The notes below the pieces were generated by a model. That model saw nothing but the letters and a program-made list of their open reading frames with translations. It had not been told where the DNA came from and searched no databases. The position numbers and the translations under genes are program-made. A stretch of DNA of 64,000 nt from assembly GCA_035531955.1 (NCBI GenBank), contig DATKRZ010000066.1, positions 1-64,000 on the forward strand, read 5' to 3'. This DNA comes from Bog-756 sp035531955 (GTDB lineage: Bacteria > Actinomycetota > Acidimicrobiia > Acidimicrobiales > RAAP-2). Each line of letters begins with the position of its first letter. Positions within the stretch are counted from its first letter, which is position 1. Shown here piece after piece: positions 9,405 to 18,062 of the stretch.

Positions 9405-10596
9405 ACCTCCCGGTGCCCCGGAAGTCGCCCGGCCGCTGCTGCCCCGCACGACCCGGGTCGGGAACCGTCCAATCCACCGCGATCGGATGGCGGAGGAGCA
9501 GCCGCGGCCTCCCGACCGCAGCCGGGCGGTCGGTGGTCCACGGCGACGGCGTCGCCAGGGTGAGGCCGGCCAGTCCGCGCAGGGCCTGGTCGTATCCGGA
9601 ACGGATCCAGCAGAAGCGCTGCCAGCACCCCTCCAGCTCGGCATCGGGGACGACCACCAGCGTGCTGAGCCGGTCGAGGGCGGCCAGGTACTCGGCGCGC
9701 CGGATGGAGATCTCCGGAGCCGGCCCCGACCAGATGGCCATCAGCTCGGCTAGCAGAACCGGCGGTTCGATGGGCAGCCCCGCGGCCTTCCCGATCCGGA
9801 CCAGGGCGGGCATGCCGTAGGCCAGGGCCAGCATCGGCCCCTTCACCTCCTCCACGGTGTGCTCCCCCGTGCTGAACTCCGACGTCGACAGGAGCAGGGC
9901 CGCCCCGTCGACCATCGACCCCACCGATGCCACCCACGACTGGCCGGGTGACGATTCGGGGAAGTAGCACAGGGCGGGAAAGGAGGTGTGGGTCTGGTCG
10001 AGGTCGAGCATCCAGTCGACCACGGTCCGCCACAGGTCCGGATTGTCCAACGAGCCAAAGCGGTGGAGGTCCTCGACCATGCCGACGGGCGACGGGGGAG
10101 TGCCGGCAAAGGGGCGAAGCAGGCTGACGCCCCGCTCCCGGCTGCTGTGGGCGGAGTAGATGGTGGGCAGGTAGCTGATCAAGAGGGCGACGAGCCCCAG
10201 CCCGATAGTGGCCTCCACGAAGGTCAGCCAGATCCGGGCGCCGCCCTCCGGCTCGGCGAATCCCAAGGTGAACAGGGACGATCCGCTGATCTCGAACGAG
10301 CGTTGCGCCGTGTCGTGGCTGATGGCCCAAAAGATGCACGAGAAACCCAATGTCACCGAGAGCATCCACACCAGGGGCAGGCTGACCAGGGCGATCGGGG
10401 CATAGAGCGCCCGGATGTTGTCCTCTCGATCCGGGTCGCGCCAGCGGTGCACGAGCACCCGGTCCGCCACCGCGAACACGAAGCGGGCGATGTGGGTGAA
10501 CCCGCGGGGGAGGACCACCGTCTCCAACGCCGAGATGAGCACGGACATCACCACCGCGACGCCGACGAGGATGGCGATGACATGGAGGAGGATCAA
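9391..10596 (-). CDS. two-helix ion-channel-like membrane protein
   Basis: 401 residues, start codon TTG. The first helix is at about 5-27. A second hydrophobic stretch (about 70-92) is followed by a pore-helix-like segment, SGSSLFTLGFAEP, near 105-117, and another helix near 128-147. This layout resembles two-helix potassium channels (helix, pore loop, helix), but the filter reads TLGFA rather than T-x-G-Y-G, so selectivity cannot be assumed. The remaining 250 residues form a soluble cytoplasmic domain with Trp and Leu-rich helices. The TTG start lacks a clear ribosome site; the next in-frame ATG is residue 19, inside the first helix. It converges on gadB with 14 shared bases. Confidence 0.65.
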   Translation of the reverse strand: MILLHVIAILVGVAVVMSVLISALETVVLPRGFTHIARFVFAVADRVLVHRWRDPDREDNIRALYAPIALVSLPLVWMLSVTLGFSCIFWAISHDTAQRSFEISGSSLFTLGFAEPEGGARIWLTFVEATIGLGLVALLISYLPTIYSAHSSRERGVSLLRPFAGTPPSPVGMVEDLHRFGSLDNPDLWRTVVDWMLDLDQTHTSFPALCYFPESSPGQSWVASVGSMVDGAALLLSTSEFSTGEHTVEEVKGPMLALAYGMPALVRIGKAAGLPIEPPVLLAELMAIWSGPAPEISIRRAEYLAALDRLSTLVVVPDAELEGCWQRFCWIRSGYDQALRGLAGLTLATPSPWTTDRPAAVGRPRLLLRHPIAVDWTVPDPGRAGQQRPGDFRGTGRSTDG

Positions 10597-10646
10597 CGGA
10601 CGGACCCCCGTCCCTCGCCCACAGCCGAAGACAACCTGCGGGCCGC

Positions 10647-10694
10647 CATCACGACACGATCAGATAGATCCATCACGACACGATCAGATAGATG
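10647..10694. repeat. 24-bp tandem duplication (2 copies)
   Basis: Two adjacent copies of a 24-base unit beginning CATCACGACACGATCAG, 10647-10670 and 10671-10694, differ only in the last base. The second copy contains the end and stop codon of the GAP-family gene, so the duplication has copied the 3' end of that gene into the downstream spacer. Confidence 0.9.
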
Positions 10695-11320
10695 CTGTCC
10701 CCGACGAGCCAGAGGCCGACAACGAGGGCGAGCACGATGATGGCCTGGTCCCGGTGGGTGTCGATCCATCGCCGCAGTCCGTCCAACTTCTGTGCGGCCG
10801 AATCGGGAGAGAAGACGGCGTACAGCTCCATGCTCAGGATGCTCGCCGTGCACAGGAGACAGAACCCGACCAGCAGGGCATAGGACTCGATCGACGAGAC
10901 ATGCATCTGGGCCACGGCGGCCGCCCCTGCACCTACCAGCACCCACGGCTGGAGGAGCAGTCCCAGACCGGCTGCGGCCCACACCGACATGCGGTCGAGC
11001 TTGGCCATCCAGTTCGGGGGCTTCTTGGGAATTCCCACCCGGCTCCGCTGCCGGAAGGCGACGATGATGAGGACCACCCCGATCGCCATCTTGGACCCGA
11101 GCACCGCGTTGGAGGGCGCCGTCGACGGCCGGGGTGGCTTCCCCCCGGTGACCAGGACCGTGCCGGCGATCACCACCACCAGCGATAGGAACCAGCCGAG
11201 GATGTAGGCGGCGCCCTTGTACGTCCCCCGCTCCGTACTGAGGACGAGGATGAACCCGGTGACGGGGATCGGCTCGAGGGTGACCGCCAGCCCGATGAGG
11301 ATCAGATCGACGACGCTCAT
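10673..11320 (-). CDS. GAP-family (Sap-like) membrane transporter
   Basis: 215 residues, about six transmembrane helices. The N-terminus (DLILIGLAVTLEPIPVTGFILVL) carries the conserved Glu-Pro of the GAP/Sap family, whose mycobacterial members help export peptidoglycolipids or sulfolipid. A basic loop (FRQRSRVGIPKKPPNW) separates the two halves. I start at ATG 11320, which overlaps the ClC stop as ATGA; a longer frame upstream to 11719 is the shadow of the ClC gene. The gene is probably translated together with the ClC channel. The C-terminus ends inside a tandemly duplicated 24-base unit. The substrate is unknown. Confidence 0.8.
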   Translation of the reverse strand: MSVVDLILIGLAVTLEPIPVTGFILVLSTERGTYKGAAYILGWFLSLVVVIAGTVLVTGGKPPRPSTAPSNAVLGSKMAIGVVLIIVAFRQRSRVGIPKKPPNWMAKLDRMSVWAAAGLGLLLQPWVLVGAGAAAVAQMHVSSIESYALLVGFCLLCTASILSMELYAVFSPDSAAQKLDGLRRWIDTHRDQAIIVLALVVGLWLVGDSIYLIVS

Positions 11321-12738
11321 CGTGGCCCGGACCCGGTTCCCCCGGCCTCGTGGACGGAGGGCGGTTCTGCCCCGCGGTCCCCGACGGCAACCCCGCTGAC
11401 CGCGTCCCCCCGGAGTTCGGCGACCGTCTGGGGCAGCCACGCGGAAGTGGCATAGGCCACGACCACCGCCACGATCACCAGGGGCATGACGGCCAATCCA
11501 TCGCTGTAGAGCAACAAGGTGGCCAACAGCGTCGAGGTCAGGGGCAGTCTGAGCATGGCCGTGCACATGGCCCCGATCCCCATGGCCACACCGGCGACCA
11601 GCACCAGTCCGGGGAGGTGCGAGGCGGCGATCCCGCCGACGGCACCGATGAACATCGAGGGGAACACGGGCCCGCCACGGAAACTGGAGAGCGAGAGCCC
11701 GTAGGCCAACGACTTGCACACCACCAGGAGGAGCAGGGCCCCGACCGTCCAGCCGGCCGCGTGCTGCACGAGACCGGGGAGGGCGGACTGCCCGGAGAAC
11801 AAGACGTCGGTCGGTCCCCGTCCCGTCCCCTCGGCGAAGGCGATGGCCAGTCCGGCCACCCCCAGGCCCACCACCGGGGTGAGAAGGATCACCCGGCGCT
11901 CGACATGGGGACGGAGTGCGAGCGCCATCAGGCGGATGCCGGAGCCGACCAGCGCCGCGGCCACGCCGAATGCCAGTGCCCAGCCGAACATGGCCACCGT
12001 CGGGTGCTGAAACGGAGGAAGGCCCGGAATCGCCAATGAGAATGTGCCGAACCCGGTCAGCGAGTCCAGCCCGACGAAGATGAGCGTCCCCACCCCCGCG
12101 GCCAGGAGACCGGGGACGAGCACCAGCCCGAGCACCGGTCCACCGAGCCCGGCCGCCTCCATCAACAAGAAGGCGCCGGCGATCGGCGATCCGAAGAGGG
12201 TGCTGATCGCCGCGAAGCTCCCGGCCGCGGCCATCACCGCGGCGGCCGTCGGCGGCGCGTCGCGTTTGGCCAGGTGCACGGAGAGCACGCCGAGGCCGCC
12301 CCCGATGGCGATCAACGGCGCCTCGGGACCGAGGACCACGCCCAGGCTCAAGGTGGCCAAGGCGGCCAGCAGGACCCCGGGCAAGTCGACGGGATCGGGC
12401 GTCCCCCCGGCCTGGAACCCGTCAGCCGGCGAATGCCCTCCGTTCCCGGGAAGGTACCGGATCACGGAGCTGACCAGGAGCCCGGCGATCCCGAGGAGCG
12501 GGAGTGGCCACCACGCCGGCACCCCGTGGAAGCCGAGCTCCCCGGACAGGGTGACGAAGAACCAGTTCTGCAGCAGGCTGACCAGTTTGAGGAACCCGTA
12601 GGCGACGGCGGAGACGGGCACGCCGATGAGGGCGGCCAGCACCAGCAGCTGGATGTAGCTGCGGCTCTTGAGCAGGGCCATCGGATCCGAAGGGGTCGCG
12701 GACGTGTCGGGCCCGCCGCCCGCCGCGGGCGTGGTCAT
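11317..12738 (-). CDS. ClC-family chloride channel/transporter
   Basis: 473 residues, integral membrane protein. The gating glutamate is kept: E139 in VVLGPEAPLIAIGGGLG (137-150), replacing the usual GREGP. The chloride-filter segment near 98-107 is GNGGHSPADG instead of GSGIP, and the third filter loop is FRGGPVFPSMFIGAVGG (353-369). There are about ten or more hydrophobic segments. No CBS domains follow; the C-terminus is a short hydrophilic tail. Whether it is a channel or a Cl-/H+ exchanger cannot be decided from the sequence. The stop overlaps the start of the GAP-family gene by four bases, indicating an operon. Confidence 0.9.
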   Translation of the reverse strand: MTTPAAGGGPDTSATPSDPMALLKSRSYIQLLVLAALIGVPVSAVAYGFLKLVSLLQNWFFVTLSGELGFHGVPAWWPLPLLGIAGLLVSSVIRYLPGNGGHSPADGFQAGGTPDPVDLPGVLLAALATLSLGVVLGPEAPLIAIGGGLGVLSVHLAKRDAPPTAAAVMAAAGSFAAISTLFGSPIAGAFLLMEAAGLGGPVLGLVLVPGLLAAGVGTLIFVGLDSLTGFGTFSLAIPGLPPFQHPTVAMFGWALAFGVAAALVGSGIRLMALALRPHVERRVILLTPVVGLGVAGLAIAFAEGTGRGPTDVLFSGQSALPGLVQHAAGWTVGALLLLVVCKSLAYGLSLSSFRGGPVFPSMFIGAVGGIAASHLPGLVLVAGVAMGIGAMCTAMLRLPLTSTLLATLLLYSDGLAVMPLVIVAVVVAYATSAWLPQTVAELRGDAVSGVAVGDRGAEPPSVHEAGGTGSGPR

Positions 12739-13080
12739 GCTGCGGCGCCCGCAACCGGTAGGTGATGCCGGGACCGCATCAATCCGGGCTCAGCCATCGA
12801 TCCCCCACCGCCCGGCGCCCAAGGTTCCGACCCGCGCCGTGCCCACCGTGCCCACCGTGGCACCGGTCGATGAGCCAACCATGTTCACGAGTCCCCTAAC
12901 CTGTCCGATCTCCGTCTGAGGACACTAGGTGGTTTTTTCTCGGGAGGGGGTGGTCCGGGGCACGAAGAACGTGTGCCTGACCTCCGGATCCCCGGAGGGC
13001 CCGCCGACGATGAATCCCGGACGCGGGGGCCCGGGCCACTATGGTGCATTGCTGTCCCCGAACAAGGAGCAGCACCGAAC
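12739..13080. other. 342-bp intergenic region, no gene seen
   Basis: Spacer between the divergent ClC and SHOCT genes; no frame here has convincing protein features. It holds a 9-base repeat (GTGCCCACC, two copies plus a partial third, about 12839-12863), a run of six T (about 12932-12937) without a strong stem, and a perfect 7-bp inverted repeat with a 4-base loop at 12981-12998 (CCTCCGG/CCGGAGG). Promoters for both neighbours must lie here; TATGGT at 13040-13045 is a weak -10 candidate for the plus-strand gene. Confidence 0.5.
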
Positions 13081-13473
13081 ATGCTTGCCTACAACTACCC
13101 ACTGCTCAGCATCTTCTGGACGATGTTGGAGTTCTTCCTCTTCTTCTTGTGGATCTGGCTTCTCATCGTCATCTTCGCCGACATCTTCCGCAGCCACGAC
13201 ATGGGTGGGCTGGCCAAGGCCCTGTGGGTGATCTTCGTCATCATCCTCCCCTTCCTCGGCGTGCTCATCTACCTCATCGCACGCGGCGGGAGCATGCAGG
13301 AGCGGGCCGCGGCCCAGGCCCAACGGCAGCAGCAGGCATTCGACTCCTACGTGAAGGAGACGGCCGGAAGCTCCGGCAGTGCCGATGAGCTCGCCAAGCT
13401 GGCCGACCTCAAGGCGAAGGGCGTCCTCACCGACGCGGAGTTCGAGGCCCAGAAGGCCAAACTGCTCAGCTGA
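13081..13473 (+). CDS. SHOCT-domain membrane protein with PLDc_N-like helices
   Basis: 130 residues from ATG 13081, chosen because AAGGAG lies about 14-19 bases upstream and the first helix begins soon after. Two hydrophobic helices (10-33 and 46-67) contain SHDMGGLAKALWVIFVIILP between them, typical of the phospholipase-D-nuclease N-terminal-type membrane hairpin. After an Ala/Gln-rich segment (75-90), the last 29 residues (ELAKLADLKAKGVLTDAEFE...) form a SHOCT motif, a short C-terminal oligomerisation helix pair. Function unknown. An in-frame upstream start at 12973 would add a Gly/Pro-rich non-conserved leader. Confidence 0.88.
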   Translation: MLAYNYPLLSIFWTMLEFFLFFLWIWLLIVIFADIFRSHDMGGLAKALWVIFVIILPFLGVLIYLIARGGSMQERAAAQAQRQQQAFDSYVKETAGSSGSADELAKLADLKAKGVLTDAEFEAQKAKLLS

Positions 13474-13682
13474 GCGTCGGGCTGAACCAGGTCGGCCGCA
13501 TCAATTCACGGCAACGCAGGCAGGGGGCCGTCCCCGGGGCGGTTGTAGGGGTCGGGACGGCCACTGCCGGCGCCGACAGATGCTCCGTCTTTGCGCTCGG
13601 TGGGCGACAAGTGGCTACCCGGCGGGCGACAAGGTGGCCCGCGGGCGGAGGCGGGGTCCCGTTTCGGCAAATCCGGACCCGG

Positions 13683-13688
13683 TACAGT
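13683..13688 (+). promoter_or_regulatory. candidate -10 element for a leaderless transcript
   Basis: TACAGT ends 7 bases before the GTG at 13696 and no ribosome site is visible. The same geometry is seen at other genes in the window. Confidence 0.4.
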
Positions 13689-13695
13689 CTCGGAT

Positions 13696-14997
13696 GTGGC
13701 TGCGGACAAAGGGGGCAACGACCCTGAGGCCCTGCAGCACGCGGTCGAAGAATTGCGCAAGGAGAACGAGGAGCTTCGCTCGGCCCGGGGAACGGACGGG
13801 GCGAGAGAGCGGGGAAGCCTCTGGAAGCGGACCACTTCCTGGGTACTGATCGTCCTGGCGTGCATCCTCGCCGTGGTGTCGATCTTCGTGGTCTTCGCCC
13901 GGAACGAATTGCTGAATACCGACGCCTATGTGAGCACGGTCGCCCCGCTGGCCAGCGATCCGGCCATCCAGGCGGCGGTGGCGCACCAGGTGAGCGAACG
14001 GCTGATCGCCCAAACCGATGTGCAGCAGCAGGTCAAGCAGGCACTGCCGCCCCGGGCCGGCTTCCTGGCCACACCCATCACCGACGGGCTCCGGAGCGCG
14101 ACCGAGCAGATCACCTTGAAGCTGGTCCAGTCCCAGCAGTTCCAAAAGCTCTGGATCGCGGCCAACCGCGCCTCCCACAAGCAGTTGGTGGCACTGCTCA
14201 CCGGAGAGCAGGGTGGCACCCTGACCTCGAGCAACGGCAGAGTCACCGTCGATCTGTCCAAAGTCGAGGTGCAGGCGAAGAAGGCACTGGACGCCAAGGG
14301 CATCACCGTGTTCAACAAGGTGCCGGCCGTCAAAGGGCTCAACTTCGTCCTGTTCCAGTCGGACCAGCTTGCCCGCTTCCAACGGCTCACCCGGTTGCTC
14401 AACCATCTCTCACTGGTGCTGCCCATCGTGACCCTGCTGTTCTTCGCCGGGGGCGTCGTGCTGACCCGGGATCGCCGACGGGGCCTGGTGCGTGCCGCGG
14501 TGGGGCTGGCGCTCTCCATGGCGGCGGTCCTGGTGGTGGCGTCGGTGGTCCGAAATCAGTACCTCTCCTCCTTGGATCCCTCCCATTCCAAGGCGGCCAA
14601 CGCCGCCGCCATCGATGCAGTCAGCGCCCTGCTGCTCGACACCGTCCGCACCGTGCTCATCGTGGCCGCCCTGATTGCCATCGGCGGCATGGTGGCCGGC
14701 AATGCCCGGTTCAGGGAGTGGGTGTCCACCCGGAACAGGCCCGCATGGATGACCGAGGGCCCCGTGCACACCTTCGCCGCCGCCCACCGGAAAGGACTGC
14801 AGTGGGCCGTCCTCGGCCTGGGCCTGCTGATCCTGGTGGTGTGGAGCAGGCCGACAGCGCGGGTGGCGGTCATCGTCGTGCTCGTCGCCCTGGCCCTGGC
14901 CGGCCTGGTCGGTGTCTACGCCGGGCGCCGCCCCGTCCCCGTTCCGGCCGCGCCGGAGGCCGGCGAGAAGGGACCGGGGGGCACCGACCCGGTCTGA
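13696..14997 (+). CDS. hypothetical multi-pass membrane protein
   Basis: 433 residues from GTG 13696; an upstream ATG at 13591 in the same frame would add 35 Gly/Arg-rich residues. I prefer GTG because a -10-like TACAGT lies 7 bases before it. The N-terminus has a short charged helix (ALQHAVEELRKENEELRSA) that may form a coiled coil, then a helix near 40-62. A long extracellular-type domain (about 63-230) with Gln- and Val-rich helices follows, then a helix pair near 235-290, another near 315-340 and two at 370-410. This architecture recurs in actinobacterial 'hypothetical membrane proteins', but I assign no function. The TGA overlaps the next ATG by one base. Confidence 0.78.
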   Translation: MAADKGGNDPEALQHAVEELRKENEELRSARGTDGARERGSLWKRTTSWVLIVLACILAVVSIFVVFARNELLNTDAYVSTVAPLASDPAIQAAVAHQVSERLIAQTDVQQQVKQALPPRAGFLATPITDGLRSATEQITLKLVQSQQFQKLWIAANRASHKQLVALLTGEQGGTLTSSNGRVTVDLSKVEVQAKKALDAKGITVFNKVPAVKGLNFVLFQSDQLARFQRLTRLLNHLSLVLPIVTLLFFAGGVVLTRDRRRGLVRAAVGLALSMAAVLVVASVVRNQYLSSLDPSHSKAANAAAIDAVSALLLDTVRTVLIVAALIAIGGMVAGNARFREWVSTRNRPAWMTEGPVHTFAAAHRKGLQWAVLGLGLLILVVWSRPTARVAVIVVLVALALAGLVGVYAGRRPVPVPAAPEAGEKGPGGTDPV

Positions 14998-15893
14998 TGC
15001 CGGCCCAGCCCCCGAGGCGGACCCCGGGCCGGCCATCGGACGGACCGGGCGCCCGAGCCTGGTGGACGTGCTTCGAGCCGATCCACGCCGTGACCTACTT
15101 CGCCCCCGAATGCCGGGAGACCCTCATGGCCACGGGGTTGCGCGGCTTCTGGATGGGCTACTTCGCGGCCCGATCGGCACCCCTCGGCGCGGCCGGGCCG
15201 GCGGTGGTCCAGGCCACCTTCTTCAGTTTCCACGAACGGATGGTGCGCCGATCGATCCCCGACGCCTGGACGTTCGCCGACCCGTCGTCCATTCTGCGGG
15301 CCCGGTCCGCCGGGGCGGCGGCCGCCCTGCGCCGCCTGGCCCCGTCGGTCGACGAGTGGGCCGGGACGCTCATCCCCATGCTGGACACGATCGTCGGGGT
15401 GGCCGACAGTTCGGGCCGCGCGCTGTTCGGCGCCAACCGCGAGCTCGTAGCGCCCGACGACCCGGTCGAGGCGCTGTGGCAGGGCTGCACCGACCTGCGC
15501 GAGCACCGGGGCGACGGCCACGTGGCCGCGCTCACCGCAAGCGGGCTCGACGGATGCGAGGCACTGGTCCTCTTCGCCGGCTCGGAAGGCATCGCCGGGT
15601 CCGTGTTCCAGACCAGCCGCGGATGGTCCCCTGATGAGTGGGAAGCCGCCCGCGGCCGACTGGAGAGCCGGGGCCTGATGGAAGGGGCGCATCCGTCCCC
15701 GGCCGGCCTCGAGCTGCGTCGCTGGCTCGAACAGGTAACCGATGAGCTGGCCGCCCCACCCTTCGCCTCGCTGGCGGCGCGGGAGCGGTCGGTGTTGCTC
15801 GAGGGCCTGCGCACGGTGACCGGGTCGGTCATCGCCTCCGGCACCATCCCGTTCCCCAATCCCATCGGGTTGCCGGCGCTGACGCAGGTCTGA
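14997..15893 (+). CDS. SCO6745-family protein (helix-turn-helix-like)
   Basis: 298 residues. The N-terminal half has WWTCFEPIHAVTYFAPECRETL and GFWMGYFAARSAPLG, and the middle has LREHRGDGHVAAL, the signature of the actinobacterial SCO6745 family. The C-terminal part (RGWSPDEWEAARGRLESRGLM...AGLELRRWLEQVTDELA) looks like a MarR-like winged helix, so a regulatory role is possible. The ATG at 14997 overlaps the stop of the preceding membrane-protein gene (TGATG), so the pair is probably one transcript. The frame is open far upstream, but that is shadow sequence. Target and ligand are unknown. Confidence 0.82.
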   Translation: MPAQPPRRTPGRPSDGPGARAWWTCFEPIHAVTYFAPECRETLMATGLRGFWMGYFAARSAPLGAAGPAVVQATFFSFHERMVRRSIPDAWTFADPSSILRARSAGAAAALRRLAPSVDEWAGTLIPMLDTIVGVADSSGRALFGANRELVAPDDPVEALWQGCTDLREHRGDGHVAALTASGLDGCEALVLFAGSEGIAGSVFQTSRGWSPDEWEAARGRLESRGLMEGAHPSPAGLELRRWLEQVTDELAAPPFASLAARERSVLLEGLRTVTGSVIASGTIPFPNPIGLPALTQV

Positions 15894-15908
15894 GCGGAGC
15901 CCGCGGAA

Positions 15909-16415
15909 TCAGGTGTCGAGTGCGAGTCTTGGGGTTCCGTGGTCCTGTTCGAGTTGGAGGAGCGCCCGCTTCCTCGCCAGGCCGCCCCCGTAGCCGACGA
16001 GGGCTCCGCCGGCGCCGATCACCCGGTGGCACGGGACGATGATGCCGATCGGGTTGTGCCCGTTTGCCAGTCCGACCGCCCGGGCGGCGCCGGGCCGCCC
16101 GATCCGCGCTGCCAGCTGGCCGTAGGACCTCGTCTCGGCGTAAGGAATCTCGAGCAGAGCCAGCCACACGCGTCGCTGGAAGTCGGTTCCGTCGAGGCTG
16201 AGGTCGACCGCGAAGACGGACAGCTCAGAGGCGAAGTAGGCATCGAGCTGTTCGACGACGTCACCGAACGCCCTCGGGTCGTGGCGCCACCGGTGGCGGT
16301 CGGACGGGGGATTGGTCTGGCCGTCCATCCACAGGTGGGTGAGGACATCGCCGCGCCCGGCGAGGGTGAGCGGACCGACCGGGCTGTCCATGGTGCGACA
16401 ACGGGTCTCGGTCAT
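15909..16415 (-). CDS. ogt: methylated-DNA--protein-cysteine methyltransferase
   Basis: 168 residues. Direct repair of O6-alkylguanine by suicide transfer of the alkyl group to C129 in the PCHRV motif (128-132). RSYGQLAARIG and ARAVGLANGHNPIGIIVPCHRV are classic DNA-binding and active-site segments. The start is ATG 16415, which overlaps the stop of the upstream ada-alkA gene as ATGA; a longer frame from 16493 would run through that gene. Co-translation with the glycosylase/regulator suggests one adaptive-response operon. It converges on the SCO6745-family gene with 15 bases between them. Confidence 0.95.
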   Translation of the reverse strand: MTETRCRTMDSPVGPLTLAGRGDVLTHLWMDGQTNPPSDRHRWRHDPRAFGDVVEQLDAYFASELSVFAVDLSLDGTDFQRRVWLALLEIPYAETRSYGQLAARIGRPGAARAVGLANGHNPIGIIVPCHRVIGAGGALVGYGGGLARKRALLQLEQDHGTPRLALDT

Positions 16416-17893
16416 GGTCGCGGGCCCGGCGGCCAGTCGTTGATCGGATGGTCGAGTGCCGCCCACAGATATTGCACGGCGTAGGCGCGCCACGGGCGCC
16501 AGGCGCCGGCCCGATCCGCCAGCCCGGCCGCGGCGGTGGGGAGCCCGAGGAGACCGGCGGCGTTGCGGACGCCGAGGTCGGTGGCCGGAAAGGCGTCGGG
16601 GTCGCCGAAGCCCCGCATGGCGATCATCTCACGGGTCCACGGTCCCACCCCGGCCACCGCCGCCAGCTGGTGGCGGGCGCGGTCCCAGTCGGTGCCGGGG
16701 TCGAGCTCGAGGCCCCCGTCGGCCAGCGCACCGACGAGCGATGCCACACACCGCCGGCGCGCCGTCGGGAGGCCGAGACCGTCCGGATCGAGAGCCGCCA
16801 GCTCGTCGGCCGAAGGGAACAGGTGGGTGAGGCCGCCGCCGGGGTCGGCGATCGGCGTCCCGAACCGCTCGACCAGATGGGTGGTGTGGGCGCGCGCTGC
16901 GGCGGCGGACACCTGCTGGCCCAGCACCACGCGGATCGCGAGCTCGGCGGCGTCGACGGTACGGGGGATGCGACGGCCGGGGATCTTGGCCGCCAGCGGG
17001 CCCAGCACCGGGTCGTCGGCCAGGGAGCCGGCCACCGCCTCGGGGTCGGCATCGAGGTCGAGCAGGCCCCGGCAGCGGGCGATGGCGGTGGGGAGGTCGC
17101 GGAAGTCGTCGAGGACCAGTTTGCAGACGATGTGGTCCGGCGTTGGTGCCAGCGAGACGATGCCGTTGCCTCCGGGCAGGCGGAGCGTGCGGCGGTAGGC
17201 CCCGTCGCGGTACTCCTCACAGCCCGGAGTGGCGGTGGCCACGAGATGGCCGAACAGGCTGTCCGGAGTGAATGGCACCCGGAACGGGAGGCGGAAGGTG
17301 AGCGCATCGGGGGCCGCTGGCGCCGCGTGGCGGCCGGCCCGGGACCGTAGCGAGGTCGGAGTCCCGTCGAACACCAGGCGGACGGTGGCGTTGAACTGCC
17401 GGACGCTCGAGAACCCGGCCGCAAAGGCGACGTCAGTGAAGCAGAGTTGGGTGGTCTCGATCAACAGGCGGGCTGTCTGGGCCCGCTGGGCGCGTGCGAG
17501 GGCAAGGGGGCCCGCGCCGACCTCGGCCACCAGGTGGCGCTCCAGCTGACGGGTGCTGTAGCCGAGCCGGCCGGCGAGCCCGCCGACGCCCTCCCGGTCG
17601 ACGGTGCCGTCCGCGATCAACCGCATGGCCCGGGCCACGACGTCGCCGCGGACGTTCCATTCCGGAGATCCGGGCGAGGCATCCGGTCGGCACCGCTTGC
17701 AGGCCCGGAACCCGGCGTGCTGCGCGGCGGCCGCCGTCGGGTAGAACCGGACGTTGCGGGCGAACGGGGGCCGGGCCGGGCAACTCGGCCGGCAGTAGAT
17801 CCCGGTGGTCTGCACGGCGGTCACGAACCATCCGTCGAAACGGGCGTCCTTGGACTGCACGGCCCGGAAGCAGCGGTCGAAGTCCTCGTGCAC
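16412..17893 (-). CDS. alkA: Ada regulatory domain / AraC helix-turn-helix / AlkA glycosylase fusion
   Basis: 493-residue three-part protein. Residues 1-75 are the Ada zinc domain, with cysteines C34, C38, C65 and C68; C38 in YCRPSCPARPP is the expected methyl-phosphotriester acceptor. Residues 80-185 are an AraC-type DNA-binding domain (VAFAAGFSSVRQFNATVR). Residues 195-490 are a 3-methyladenine glycosylase: VVLGQQVSAAAARAHT, hairpin AGVGPWT (414-420) and catalytic D439 in DAFPATDLGVRNA. It should sense methylated DNA, activate repair genes and remove alkylated bases. The start is GTG. The ogt methyltransferase follows with a 4-base overlap, supplying the C-terminal Ada activity that this fusion lacks. 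Confidence 0.94.
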   Translation of the reverse strand: MHEDFDRCFRAVQSKDARFDGWFVTAVQTTGIYCRPSCPARPPFARNVRFYPTAAAAQHAGFRACKRCRPDASPGSPEWNVRGDVVARAMRLIADGTVDREGVGGLAGRLGYSTRQLERHLVAEVGAGPLALARAQRAQTARLLIETTQLCFTDVAFAAGFSSVRQFNATVRLVFDGTPTSLRSRAGRHAAPAAPDALTFRLPFRVPFTPDSLFGHLVATATPGCEEYRDGAYRRTLRLPGGNGIVSLAPTPDHIVCKLVLDDFRDLPTAIARCRGLLDLDADPEAVAGSLADDPVLGPLAAKIPGRRIPRTVDAAELAIRVVLGQQVSAAAARAHTTHLVERFGTPIADPGGGLTHLFPSADELAALDPDGLGLPTARRRCVASLVGALADGGLELDPGTDWDRARHQLAAVAGVGPWTREMIAMRGFGDPDAFPATDLGVRNAAGLLGLPTAAAGLADRAGAWRPWRAYAVQYLWAALDHPINDWPPGPRP

Positions 17894-17990
17894 CCGGACA
17901 GCCTCTCATCGGGTGGGCCGCCTGACTGGCGGAAATCCGACATCAGGGTCGGGCCCGGCGACCGTCGGCCGGCCCGGCCCGACCACCTGG

Positions 17991-18062
17991 TCTCGGTGTC
18001 TCGGAGTCTCGGAGTCTCGGAGTCTCGGAGTCTCGGAGTCTCGGAGTCTCGGAGTCTCGGAG
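17991..18062. repeat. 8-bp tandem repeat, TCTCGGAG x 8 plus one variant
   Basis: Eight perfect copies of TCTCGGAG (17999-18062) preceded by one variant TCTCGGTG (17991-17998). The array begins exactly one base after the stop codon of the large minus-strand gene (18063) and lies about 100 bases upstream of the ada-alkA start. It has no spacers, so it is not a CRISPR array. Possible roles are a slippage-prone spacer, a 3'-end RNA element or an upstream influence on ada-alkA. Confidence 0.95.

Noticed and set aside
10593..11453. Alternative minus-strand frame through the GAP-family gene
   Set aside because: Arg/Gly/Pro-rich translation overlapping a well-formed six-helix protein.
13860..14996. 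Upstream extension of the SCO6745-family frame
   Set aside because: Arg/Pro-rich translation overlapping a better-supported membrane-protein gene in another frame.
17991..18062. CRISPR array
   Set aside because: Units of 8 bases directly adjoin each other with no spacers.
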